Assembly (NCBI GenBank): GCA_012513645.1 | Contig: JAAZBU010000021.1 | Span: forward strand, 1-38,377 | Reading direction: 5' to 3' | From: Clostridiales bacterium | GTDB lineage: Bacteria; Bacillota; Clostridia; Christensenellales; Aristaeellaceae | DNA length: 38,377 nt | Part shown: positions 15,891-23,214 of the stretch, piece after piece | How positions within the stretch are numbered: position 1 is the stretch's first letter | Layout: each line of letters starts with the position of its first letter | Position numbers and translations under genes: made by a program | The notes under the pieces: generated by a model | What the model saw: only the letters and a program-made list of their open reading frames with translations | Told to the model about the DNA's origin: nothing | Database searches by the model: none

Positions 15891-16944
15891 CTGTTGTATC
15901 CCTCCCAAAGGCGATGGCGCGGTAGTCGCCCATCACGCATCGCGGCACGGGCATGTCCAGCATGGTTTTGAGGCCGGGAGCGGCCGCCACTACAAAGGGC
16001 AGCATGTTGCACGCCATGGCGATGGTGCCCAGGCCGCCGTCCACCTCGGGCTTGATGGCCATGCTGACGGGCGGCGTGCCGGTCAGGGTGACGTAGTCGC
16101 CCGTATCCACGCCGGCCAACTGCGGCTCGATCTGCTGGGGGTGCAGCAGGCTGATCTTTTCCTCGCCCTGCACAGTCGCCTGGGCGGTCATGTTGACGCC
16201 GGCGATGTGGCCCTTGGGCGCGAAGCCGTGGGGGCTTTTGCGGTCCACCTGGGTGACGATGGGCAGCATCTGCTGCTCAAACCCATCGTAGCGGATGCCC
16301 AGCGCGTCGCCGATCATGGCGGCCGACTCGGCAAAGCCCACATGCCCGGCCAGCGAGCCATCCTGCACGCCGCGGTCAAAGTCTTCCACCGTGATGCCGA
16401 TGCCCTGCTCCACCATGACGGCCTGGCCAAAGGGGCTGAGGCTGTTGATGCGCTCGCAGCGCACGTGCTCCACCCGCGTCATGCAGCCGGAGAGGAACAC
16501 GGCCAGCAGGTCCATCATCATGCCGGGGTTGATGCCCGTGCCCAGGATGCTGACGCCGTTTTCGCGCGCGGCGCGGTCCATCTGCTGCGCCATCTCGGGG
16601 GACTGGGCCTCTGGCCAGGCCATCTCCTCGGCGATGGTCAGCACGTTGACACCCGCCTGCACCACCTGCATGACCTTGGGGAATACCTCCTTGACAAAGG
16701 AGTTGGTGGCAATGACGCAGATGTCCGGCTTTTTAGAAAGCAGGGCAGCGATATCGCCCGTGACCGTTGCATCGGGCCGGGTACCCCGGGGGGTACCCAG
16801 CAGGGCATAGATGCTCTTGCCCTGCTTATCGGGGTGGGTGTCACACACGCCGATGATGTCTACGCCCTGCCGCCCCAGCAGCACGCGGGCGATGCCCGAG
16901 CCCATGGCCCCAAAGCCCCACAGGGCAACCTGTACGTTGCGCAT
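15883..16944 (-). CDS. ord: 2,4-Diaminopentanoate dehydrogenase
   Basis: Cytoplasmic NAD(P)-dependent oxidative deaminase of 353 residues that turns 2,4-diaminopentanoate into 2-amino-4-oxopentanoate and ammonia. The N-terminal Rossmann motif is VALWGFGAMGSGIARVLL, followed by a dihydrodipicolinate-reductase-like second domain (TIAEEMAWPE, GTGINPGMMMDLLA). It is the first gene of the seven-gene ornithine operon. The start at 16944 (MRNVQV) has AAGGAGAG upstream; the track's 16983 extension is not preceded by a ribosome site. A TATACA-17-TAAAAT promoter and a three-box operator lie upstream. DapB-family or amino-acid dehydrogenase alternatives are ruled out by the operon. Confidence 0.93.
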   Translation of the reverse strand: MRNVQVALWGFGAMGSGIARVLLGRQGVDIIGVCDTHPDKQGKSIYALLGTPRGTRPDATVTGDIAALLSKKPDICVIATNSFVKEVFPKVMQVVQAGVNVLTIAEEMAWPEAQSPEMAQQMDRAARENGVSILGTGINPGMMMDLLAVFLSGCMTRVEHVRCERINSLSPFGQAVMVEQGIGITVEDFDRGVQDGSLAGHVGFAESAAMIGDALGIRYDGFEQQMLPIVTQVDRKSPHGFAPKGHIAGVNMTAQATVQGEEKISLLHPQQIEPQLAGVDTGDYVTLTGTPPVSMAIKPEVDGGLGTIAMACNMLPFVVAAAPGLKTMLDMPVPRCVMGDYRAIAFGRDTTDV

Positions 16945-17041
16945 TCTTCTCTCCTTCTTTGCTGCCGGCGCGCAGCGAATCATGGCCCGCTGTCGCCCCT
17001 GCGATGTCGGAATCTTGCAGATATGGGGGAATACCGTTATG

Positions 17042-17070
17042 ATTTTATCATACTATTGCGCCGATGTATA
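17042..17070 (-). promoter_or_regulatory. Promoter of the ornithine-degradation operon
   Basis: On the minus strand TATACA (17065-17070), exactly 17 bp, then TAAAAT (17042-17047), about 98 bp before the ord start. The -35 hexamer lies in the first box of the operator at 17064-17101. The same TATACA -35 with a 17-bp spacer serves arcA. A short inverted repeat, TATGAT-TTT-ATCATA (17038-17052), covers the -10. The rest of the 267-bp divergent gap has only the opposing promoter. Confidence 0.6.
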
Positions 17071-17101
17071 GACGGGATGCATATACAGACCGCATATACA
17101 T
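17064..17101. promoter_or_regulatory. Three-box operator shared by ord operon and RocB-like gene
   Basis: A 38-bp dyad with outer boxes ATGTATA (17064-17070) and TATACAT (17095-17101) and a central TGCATATACA (17078-17087), all centred on 17082.5. The direct repeat GCATATACA also occurs twice (17079, 17092). The layout mirrors the 44-bp palindrome before arcA, which has the same outer boxes and a central TGTATATACA. A common regulator of arginine and ornithine breakdown is inferred; its identity is unknown. Confidence 0.6.
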
Positions 17102-17131
17102 ATTGGGAGACGAAACGGGCTGAAACCCCCA

Positions 17132-17160
17132 TTGTGCTTGTGATTCAGGCGTGTTACATT
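17132..17160 (+). promoter_or_regulatory. Candidate promoter of the RocB-like gene
   Basis: TTGTGC (17132-17137), 17-bp spacer, TACATT (17155-17160), 51 bp before the start codon and 30 bp downstream of the three-box operator. The hexamers are imperfect, so the call is tentative. Confidence 0.4.
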
Positions 17161-17211
17161 GCGGTCAGGCGAACAAAACGAATAATTTCGGGCAACCACG
17201 AGGAGGATGGC

Positions 17212-18852
17212 ATGGGGCATCACAGGGAGAAGCGCATTGAGCAGATCATGGCGGACTATGTAGGCGCGGCCACCCACACGGCGACAGAGCTGGAGAACAA
17301 CAACCGGGCGTTCTTCGAGCGCTACTTTGCGTCGGTGGATTACCTCAGGCAGCATCCGCAGCTGTGCGGGTTTTACCCCATTGCGGGCGACGCGCTTGGA
17401 CGCTGCGTGCCATGGGCGCTGCGCAAGGGGCAGGGTGCACAGACGGTGGTGCTTATCCACCACTCGGACACCGTGGATACCGACGATTACGGCGCGTTAA
17501 AGCAATGGGCCTACAGCCCGTACGAGCTGACGCAGCGCTATCACAATGGTGAGGCCGATCTGGATGCCGCCAGTGCCGATGACCTGCACAGCGGAGAGTG
17601 GCTGTTTGGCCGCGGCGTGGCGGACATGAAGGGCGGCGCCGCCATCCACATGGCGCTGTTTGAGGAATACGCCGGGGAGGCGGATTTTTCGGGCAACGTG
17701 CTGCTGCTGGGCCTGCCCGATGAGGAGAACCTGTCCGCCGGCATGCGCAGCGCCGTGCACCTGCTGGGCGAACTCAAGGAAAAGCACGGCCTGCAATACA
17801 GCCTGATGCTGAACATCGAATCTCAGGAGCGCGATGAGCCGAACGACATGCGGGTGTACGACGGCTCGGTGGGCAAGCTGATGCCCATCTGCTATGTGCG
17901 CGGCAAGCTGGCGCATGTGGGGCAGGTGTTCAGCGGGCTCAACCCCATCCATATCCTGTCCGAGATTGTGACGGCCACCGAGCTGTGCCCCGACTTTATC
18001 GAGCAGGTCGGCAACACCGAGGTGCCGCCGCCCGCCTGGCTGTACTTGAAGGACCGCAAGGAGGTATACGATGTATCCCTGCCGCTGGCCGCCGCCGGGT
18101 ACATGAGCGTGCTGACGCTCAAGAGCTCCGCGCGCGAAGTGATGGCGCGCGTGCACGATTTGGCGGCAGGCGCCTTTGAGCGCGTCATCGCGCGCGCCAA
18201 CCGCGGCTACCGCGTCTATATGCAGGACGAGCAGGCGACCTTGCCCTGGAAGGTCAATGTGCAGACATACGATCAGGTGTATCAGCAGGCGCTGCGGGAC
18301 GCCGGGGACGCCCTGCCGGAGGCCCTGGCGGATTATCAGGCCATTGCCAAGGAGCAGATTGCCCGGGGCACGCTCAGCATGGCGGAGGCCGCCTTCCAGA
18401 TGATCGAGCGCACGGTGGCCCACCTCAAAAGTGCGGAGCCGCTGGTGGTGCTGGCCATGTCGCCGCCCTACTATCCGCATGTCCACAACAGCATGCTGCC
18501 AGACGGCGCGCCGCAGATCACCGGGCTGCTCGAGTACCTGGCGCAGTATACCGGGGAAAAGCTGAATAGCAGCTTCCATGTCAAGAGCTTTTACACCGGC
18601 ATATCCGACCTCAGCTACGCGCTGTATGAGCGCAATCTGGAAAACGCGGACTACATCCGCGCCAACATGCTGCTGTGGGGCGAAATCTACGACATCCCGC
18701 TGGATGAAATCCGGGATCTGTCCATCCCGGTGCTCAACATCGGCCCCTGGGGCAAGGATTTGCACAAGTATACAGAGCGCGTGCACATGAAGGATTTGCT
18801 GGAGCGCGTGCCTGCGCTGGTGGACGCGGCCATTAGGCATTTGCTACAGTAG
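17212..18852 (+). CDS. RocB-like M20-family metallohydrolase
   Basis: Cytoplasmic zinc aminoacylase/peptidase-type hydrolase of 546 residues, resembling the RocB proteins found with arginine-utilisation genes; the RocB reaction has not been established. M20 metal and catalytic residues are in place: HHSDTVDT (His and catalytic Asp, about residue 83), GRGVADMKGG (bridging Asp) and PDEENLSAG (catalytic and metal Glu). The start at 17212 follows AGGAGG with 5-bp spacing; the huge track ORF starting at 15778 is a shadow of ord and ortA before that point. It is divergent from the ornithine operon and convergent with arcA, so it most likely hydrolyses an N-acyl or peptide derivative that feeds arginine or ornithine into the pathway. 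That role is inference. Confidence 0.88.
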   Translation: MGHHREKRIEQIMADYVGAATHTATELENNNRAFFERYFASVDYLRQHPQLCGFYPIAGDALGRCVPWALRKGQGAQTVVLIHHSDTVDTDDYGALKQWAYSPYELTQRYHNGEADLDAASADDLHSGEWLFGRGVADMKGGAAIHMALFEEYAGEADFSGNVLLLGLPDEENLSAGMRSAVHLLGELKEKHGLQYSLMLNIESQERDEPNDMRVYDGSVGKLMPICYVRGKLAHVGQVFSGLNPIHILSEIVTATELCPDFIEQVGNTEVPPPAWLYLKDRKEVYDVSLPLAAAGYMSVLTLKSSAREVMARVHDLAAGAFERVIARANRGYRVYMQDEQATLPWKVNVQTYDQVYQQALRDAGDALPEALADYQAIAKEQIARGTLSMAEAAFQMIERTVAHLKSAEPLVVLAMSPPYYPHVHNSMLPDGAPQITGLLEYLAQYTGEKLNSSFHVKSFYTGISDLSYALYERNLENADYIRANMLLWGEIYDIPLDEIRDLSIPVLNIGPWGKDLHKYTERVHMKDLLERVPALVDAAIRHLLQ

Positions 18853-18875
18853 TTATTGATCAATCAACAAAACAC

Positions 18876-18912
18876 ACCCCCGGCAGGCGCAGCGGCCTTC
18901 CGGGGGTTTTTG
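18876..18912. terminator. Bidirectional rho-independent terminator between the RocB-like gene and arcA
   Basis: Stem ACCCCCGG / CCGGGGGT with a 16-bp loop, followed by a T-run on the plus strand and, on the other strand, by TGTTTTGTT. It serves both convergent genes. Confidence 0.8.
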
Positions 18913-18932
18913 GTGGTAGATAGGTTTTAACC

Positions 18933-20150
18933 CTATGCCCTCATCAGCGGCATGCTCATGCATCGGGGGCCGCCGCGCCCGCGCCCCAGCTCGCTGCCGG
19001 GCACCTCGATGGTTTCGATGCCGTGGTCGCGCAGGATGGCGTTGGTGATGGTGTTGCGGTCGTAGACGATGACCTTGCCCGGTGCCACGCACAGGGTGTT
19101 GCTGCCGTCGTTCCACTGCTCGCGCTGGGAGGCAATGCTGTCCATGCCGCCGCAGCGGATGAGGGTGACCGGGCCGCCGCCGATGTTGCGCTGGAGGATC
19201 CGGTCAAAGGGGCCGGTCTGCTCCTGCACCTGCACGGTGCCCTTGGCCCCGGGCGTCAGCCGCCAGGCGCGCAGCGTGGGCAGAATGCCCGGGTGCACGG
19301 TGAAGGCATCGCGGTCCACCTGGGTGAACACTGTATCCAGGTGCATATAGGCGCGGATGTTGGGGATGTCGATAGCCAGCACCGCCTTGAAGCCGCTTTG
19401 CTCGTCGGCGAACAGCCTTTGCGCCAGCAGCTCCACGGCCTCGGGCGTGGTGCGCTGGGACAGCCCGGCCGTCAGCAGCCCGTTATCCAGGCACAGCAGG
19501 TCGCCGCCCTCGATGCTGAAGGGCACATCCGGGTCGTAGTACATGGGCACGCGGCCCACATAATCCAGATGATAGTTGAGGATGTAGTTGCCGTAGATGG
19601 TCTCCCGCTGGCGGGAGGGGGCATGCATGCGGCTGATGGCGGCGCCCGAGCCCAAAATAGCAAAGGGATCGCGCGTGAAGTACAGGTTGGGGATCGGGTC
19701 CAGTATAAAGCGCGGCTCGTCGCTGAAGGCGTTGGCCAGCGGGTGGTGGGCGGGGCGCAGCAGCTCCCGGTCGGTCACGCCGGACATGGTTTTGAGCACC
19801 AGGTCCTTCTCGTCCGGGATGTCCATCAGCAGGGCAAACAGCTCCTTGCGGTAGTAGCGGCCCACATCGCCCGAGCGATCAATGAACTCCGTGATAAACT
19901 GCCTGCGCATATCCTCCGACGGGCGCAGGGTATCGGCTACCCGGTCGGACAGGTAGACGACTTCCGCGCCATATCGGCGCAGGGTGTCGGCAAAGGCATC
20001 ATGCTCCCGCTGGGCGCCTGACAGGTAGGGGATGTCATCAAACAGCATGCGGGACAGGTGCCCGGGCGTCAGCTGTTCAAGCTCGGTGCCGGGGCGATGC
20101 AGCAGAACCCGGCGCAGCGGGCCGATTTCACTACGGACGGATAGTTTCAT
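18933..20150 (-). CDS. arcA: Arginine deiminase
   Basis: Cytoplasmic arginine deiminase: L-arginine gives citrulline and ammonia, first step of the ATP-yielding arginine deiminase route. The 405 residues match the family. Visible active-site landmarks are EGGDLL, FTRDPFA, the His in [10 protein letters not shown] and the nucleophilic Cys near residue 397 in [10 protein letters not shown]. The start at 20150 ([21 protein letters not shown]) is the family's standard N-terminus; the track's 20198 extension runs into the promoter. The ribosome site is weak (AGGA). It is transcribed alone, convergent with the RocB-like gene, from a TATACA-17-TATACT promoter overlapped by a 44-bp palindrome. Ornithine carbamoyltransferase (arcB) is missing from the window; arcC is 12 kb away. 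Confidence 0.97.
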   Translation of the reverse strand: MKLSVRSEIGPLRRVLLHRPGTELEQLTPGHLSRMLFDDIPYLSGAQREHDAFADTLRRYGAEVVYLSDRVADTLRPSEDMRRQFITEFIDRSGDVGRYYRKELFALLMDIPDEKDLVLKTMSGVTDRELLRPAHHPLANAFSDEPRFILDPIPNLYFTRDPFAILGSGAAISRMHAPSRQRETIYGNYILNYHLDYVGRVPMYYDPDVPFSIEGGDLLCLDNGLLTAGLSQRTTPEAVELLAQRLFADEQSGFKAVLAIDIPNIRAYMHLDTVFTQVDRDAFTVHPGILPTLRAWRLTPGAKGTVQVQEQTGPFDRILQRNIGGGPVTLIRCGGMDSIASQREQWNDGSNTLCVAPGKVIVYDRNTITNAILRDHGIETIEVPGSELGRGRGGPRCMSMPLMRA

Positions 20151-20188
20151 GAGGGGTCCTCGTTTTCGTTCAATTTTTTCACACATTA

Positions 20189-20217
20189 AGTATAGCATGG
20201 CACCGACAAAATGTATA
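20189..20217 (-). promoter_or_regulatory. Promoter of arcA
   Basis: On the minus strand TATACA (20212-20217), 17 bp, TATACT (20189-20194), with TGC before it as an extended -10; 38 bp upstream of the start codon. The -35 is part of the first box of the palindrome, so a bound protein would block RNA polymerase or contact it directly. Confidence 0.65.
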
Positions 20218-20252
20218 CGCCAAAATGTATATACATTTTGGCGTATACATTT
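20209..20252. promoter_or_regulatory. 44-bp perfect palindrome between arcA and the envelope operon
   Basis: Every base from 20209 to 20230 pairs with 20252 to 20231; the left half reads ATGTATACGCCAAAATGTAT from 20211. Nested boxes are GTATAC near each end and TGTATATACA in the centre. It overlaps the arcA -35 and ends 8 bp before the -35 of the divergent envelope operon. Box order and spacing match the site upstream of ord. An operator for a dimeric or multimeric regulator is the best reading; GTATAC-type boxes recall GntR or ArgR sites, but I cannot assign a family. Confidence 0.8.
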
Positions 20253-20259
20253 GCATTTG

Positions 20260-20288
20260 TTGAATCCCTTTTACCACTATGTTAAAAT
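20260..20288 (+). promoter_or_regulatory. Promoter of the 20325-31480 envelope operon
   Basis: TTGAAT (20260-20265), 17 bp, TAAAAT (20283-20288). The expected start of transcription near 20295 falls after the ATG at 20292, supporting the TTG at 20325 as the first start codon. A perfect 16-bp palindrome (20294-20309) begins right at the expected +1. Confidence 0.6.
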
Positions 20289-20293
20289 AGCAT

Positions 20294-20309
20294 GCCGCAA
20301 TATTGCGGC
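20294..20309. repeat. 16-bp perfect palindrome at the operon's 5' end
   Basis: GCCGCAATATTGCGGC is self-complementary over all 16 bases. It lies between the predicted +1 and the ribosome site GGGAGG of the first gene. As DNA it could be an operator; as RNA only a poor hairpin can form, since there is no loop. Confidence 0.6.
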
Positions 20310-20324
20310 GGCGGGAGGCGTGGG

Positions 20325-20807
20325 TTGCTCAACCTGTTTAAAAGGCGCAGGGCCCTGTATTCGGACGGCGTGATCGAGCTGCATCTGGCCGATGCCGGCC
20401 TGCGCGATGACCATAGCGGCATTGTGGACGGATACACCTTTGACATCCGCCCCGCGGGCAGCAGGCACACCGTGGGCTACATCAGCCTGAGGCTGGGGGA
20501 AAGCCCGGCGCTGTACTACCTGGGCCACATCGGCTACCGCGTGCACGCCAGCCACCGCGGCCAGGGCTACGCGCGGCGCGCGCTTGTGCTGCTGATCCCC
20601 CTGATGCGCCGGGAGGGCCTGCTGCATCCTGTCATCACCACCAATGTGGACAACCTGCCCAGCCGCTACACCTGCCTGAAGGCCGGCTGCGTGCTGGAGC
20701 GCATCACCCCCGTGCCGCCTGCCCACCGCGAGGTGTGCGCAGGGGCGCAGTGGAAGTGCCGCTACATCTTGCCCATCCCGCGGGCAGAGGAAAAGGAGGG
20801 CCCATGA
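20325..20807 (+). CDS. GNAT-family N-acetyltransferase, first gene of the envelope operon
   Basis: Putative acetyltransferase of 160 residues. The acetyl-CoA loop is HASHRGQGYARRAL (RGxGxA pattern, about residue 76), preceded by the strand YYLGHIGYRV and followed by PVITTNVDNLPSRYTCLKAGC, the usual N-x-x-S-x-x-x-x-x-K-x-G ending of the fold. The TTG start at 20325 has GGGAGG 6 bp upstream and lies downstream of the promoter, while the track's ATG at 20292 would precede the expected transcript start. It overlaps the hydrolase gene in an ATGA. The substrate is unknown; neighbours suggest a cell-envelope or amino-acid derivative, which is inference. Confidence 0.78.
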   Translation: MLNLFKRRRALYSDGVIELHLADAGLRDDHSGIVDGYTFDIRPAGSRHTVGYISLRLGESPALYYLGHIGYRVHASHRGQGYARRALVLLIPLMRREGLLHPVITTNVDNLPSRYTCLKAGCVLERITPVPPAHREVCAGAQWKCRYILPIPRAEEKEGP

Positions 20808-21610
20808 TCATACCCGTGCTGGGCATCCCCTCCCACGTGGAGCAATGGGGCAGCGGCGAGGAGGAGATCTTGCTGCTGCACGGCTGGGGCAGGGCCGTGA
20901 CGCTGGAGCGGCACCTGGCCCCGCTGGCCCGACTGCTGGCAGACGACGGCTGCCGCGTGACGGCGCTTGAGTTTCCGGCCCATGGCCAAAGCGGCAAGCC
21001 GCAGGATACCTGGGGCGTGCCCGAGTATGCCCAGTGGACCCAGGCCGCCATGGACGCGCTGGATATCAAGCAGGCCACTATCGTGGCCCACAGCTTTGGC
21101 GGGCGGGTGGCCCTGTGGCTGGCGGCCAATCAGGCACAAAGGGTGCGCCGCCTGGTGCTGACCGGGGCGGCTGGCCTGCGGCGCGAACAGACGGCTGAGG
21201 AGCAGGCGGCGGCTGAGCGCTATCAGCGCCAGAAGAAGGCGCTGGACGGCATCAAAGCCGTGCCGCTGCTGGGCCGGGGCGCCGCATTATTACAAAAGAC
21301 GCTGCGCGACCGCCGCAGCTCGCCCGACTATCTGGAGGCCGATGAGGACATGAAGGCCACCTTCGTGCGCATCGTGTCGCAGGACCTGCGGCCGCTGCTG
21401 GCCCACATCACGCAGCCCACGCTGCTGGTATGGGGCGAGCAGGACGATGCCACCCCGCTATGGATGGGGCAGGAGATGGAGCGGGCCATTAAGGATGCCG
21501 CGCTGATTGTATTTGAAGGGCGCGGGCACTTTGCCTACCTGGAGGAGGCAGGCCGCTTTGCGGCCATCGTAAAGGCATTGATCAGGGAGGACGCAAAACA
21601 GAGTGTCTGA
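20804..21610 (+). CDS. Alpha/beta-fold hydrolase
   Basis: Hydrolase of 268 residues with the complete catalytic triad of the alpha/beta fold: oxyanion strand ILLLHGWG, nucleophile elbow VAHSFGGRVA (Ser about residue 98), acid in LVWGEQDDATP and His in FEGRGHFAYLE. No signal peptide, so it should act in the cytoplasm. A basic, charged cap region lies around residues 140-190 (QRQKKALDGIKAV). The start ATG at 20804 has AAGGAGG and overlaps the GNAT stop. It lies in front of a membrane Mur ligase and a D-Ala-D-Ala-type ligase and overlaps the ligase gene by 8 bp, so a function in handling a cell-wall precursor or its by-product is plausible. The substrate cannot be named. Confidence 0.85.
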   Translation: MIIPVLGIPSHVEQWGSGEEEILLLHGWGRAVTLERHLAPLARLLADDGCRVTALEFPAHGQSGKPQDTWGVPEYAQWTQAAMDALDIKQATIVAHSFGGRVALWLAANQAQRVRRLVLTGAAGLRREQTAEEQAAAERYQRQKKALDGIKAVPLLGRGAALLQKTLRDRRSSPDYLEADEDMKATFVRIVSQDLRPLLAHITQPTLLVWGEQDDATPLWMGQEMERAIKDAALIVFEGRGHFAYLEEAGRFAAIVKALIREDAKQSV

Positions 21611-23201
21611 TGACTTTTTGACCTGGGTGCTGTGGCTGTCCCCGGCGCTGGCCTGCGTGCCGGCAGCCAAGGGGCTGGTGCACCTGTTTCAGCTGAGCAG
21701 CTACCAGTACGGCGGGTACTTGCAGGCGCTGCGCCGCCGCTGGAAGCAGGAGATGCTGCCCGGCGTGGCCCTTGGTGTACTATCGTTTGGGGCATGCGTG
21801 GCGGCCGACTACCTGGCGCGCTCGGGCGGCAGGCTGTGGTTGCTGGTTGGTGCTGTGCTGACCATCGTGGCCGGGCTTGCGCTGGGCTACGCCACGCATA
21901 GCCGCAGGCGCAGCGTAAAGCCGCTGCGCTACACCCCGCGGGTGGTGCGCCTGTTTGCCGCGCTGCTGGTTGTGATGACTTTGCTGGCGGTGGCGCTGCG
22001 CGCCGTGCTGCCCGTACTGGGCGCAAGCGCGCTGCTGCCGCTGCTGCTGCCGCTGTGGCTGGCGCTGGCCGCGCTGCTGGCGCTGCCGGTGGAGCAGCTG
22101 ATCAAGCACCTGTACCAGCGGGATGCCCGCCGCATTTTGGATGCGCAAAAGGGGCTGATCCGCATCGCCGTCACCGGCAGCTACGGCAAGACGTCGGTCA
22201 AGTTTTTTCTGCAGACGCTGCTGCGACAGCGCTACAGCGTGCTGGCCACCCGGGGCAGCTTCAACACGCCCATGGGCCTCACCCGCGTTATTCGCGAGGA
22301 CATGGAGCCCGCCCACCGCGTGTTCATCGCCGAGATGGGCGCCCGTCACCGGCAGGACATCCGGGAGCTGTGCCGCCTGGTCAAGCCCCACATCGGCATT
22401 TTAACCGCCGTCGGCCCCCAGCACCTGGAGACCTTTGGCACCATCGAGCGGGTGCGCGACACCAAGTACGACCTCATCCGCTCGCTGCCTGAGGATGGCA
22501 TGGCCGTGTTCATCAACGATGGCGCCATCGTGCGCGGGCTGTACGACCAGACGGGCGGCAAGCCGCGGCTGATCGTGGGCCAGCCGGGGGACGACCTGTG
22601 GGCCGAGGGGGTGGAGGCCACGCTGGAGGGCACCTCCTTCATGCTGTGCTTAAAGGACGGCACGCGCCTGCGCTGCCACACGCAGTTAATCGGCGGGCAC
22701 AACCTGCAAAACGTGCTGCTGGCCGCCGCGGTGGCGCGCCACTTGGGGCTGAGCGATGCCCAGCTGCGGCGCGGCATCGAGGCGCTGGAGCCGGTGGCCG
22801 CCCGCTTCAAGCCGGAGAAGACGGACGACGGCCGCACCATCATCAACAACGGCTTCAACGCCAACCCCGAGAGCAGCCGCGCGGCGCTGGAGCTGCTCAA
22901 GGAGTATGCGGGACGCCGCATCGTGGTGACGCCCGGCTTTGTGGAGATGGGCGAGCAGGAAAAGGCCTTCAACCGCCAGCTGGGCGAGCGCATGGCCGAT
23001 TCCTCCGATCTGGCGCTATTGATCGGCCCCAAGCGCACGCTGCCCATCCGCGAGGGGCTGCTGGCCCGGGGCTTTGACGAGGGTAGCATCCACGCCTTCC
23101 AAAGCCTGAAGGAGGCCCAGGCATGGATAGATGAGCACAAGGCGGCGGGCGACGTGGTGCTCTATGAAAACGACCTGCCCGACCACTACAGTGAATCATG
23201 A
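21603..23201 (+). CDS. MurF-like Mur ligase with N-terminal membrane domain
   Basis: A 532-residue Mur-ligase-family protein. Residues 1-170 hold about five hydrophobic helices (about 6-24, 52-70, 78-97, 113-135, 142-165) in place of the UDP-substrate-binding domain of normal MurF. The central ATPase domain has the P-loop GSYGKTS (192-198), the FIAEMGARHRQDI segment and VGPQHLETFG with its metal/ATP residues. The C-terminal domain has NNGFNANPESS, equivalent to the D-x-Y-N-A-N-P of MurF. It probably adds a dipeptide such as D-Ala-D-Ala to an amino-acid-bearing precursor at the membrane face, but the acceptor is unknown. The GTG start overlaps the hydrolase stop; Ddl follows after 13 bp. It could be a second MurF beside a normal one elsewhere. 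Confidence 0.8.
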   Translation: MSDDFLTWVLWLSPALACVPAAKGLVHLFQLSSYQYGGYLQALRRRWKQEMLPGVALGVLSFGACVAADYLARSGGRLWLLVGAVLTIVAGLALGYATHSRRRSVKPLRYTPRVVRLFAALLVVMTLLAVALRAVLPVLGASALLPLLLPLWLALAALLALPVEQLIKHLYQRDARRILDAQKGLIRIAVTGSYGKTSVKFFLQTLLRQRYSVLATRGSFNTPMGLTRVIREDMEPAHRVFIAEMGARHRQDIRELCRLVKPHIGILTAVGPQHLETFGTIERVRDTKYDLIRSLPEDGMAVFINDGAIVRGLYDQTGGKPRLIVGQPGDDLWAEGVEATLEGTSFMLCLKDGTRLRCHTQLIGGHNLQNVLLAAAVARHLGLSDAQLRRGIEALEPVAARFKPEKTDDGRTIINNGFNANPESSRAALELLKEYAGRRIVVTPGFVEMGEQEKAFNRQLGERMADSSDLALLIGPKRTLPIREGLLARGFDEGSIHAFQSLKEAQAWIDEHKAAGDVVLYENDLPDHYSES

Positions 23202-23214
23202 GAGGGGGAGCGCG

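Noticed and set aside
15778-17211. N-terminal 478 codons of the 1024-aa plus-strand ORF
   Set aside because: Antisense to ord and ortA; the real RocB-like protein starts at 17212 after AGGAGG.
17497-18840. 447-aa minus-strand ORF
   Set aside because: Antisense to the RocB-like gene, whose M20 motifs are intact.
20211-20250. Palindrome read as a terminator
   Set aside because: No loop, no GC stem and no U-run; it lies on a promoter, so an operator fits better.
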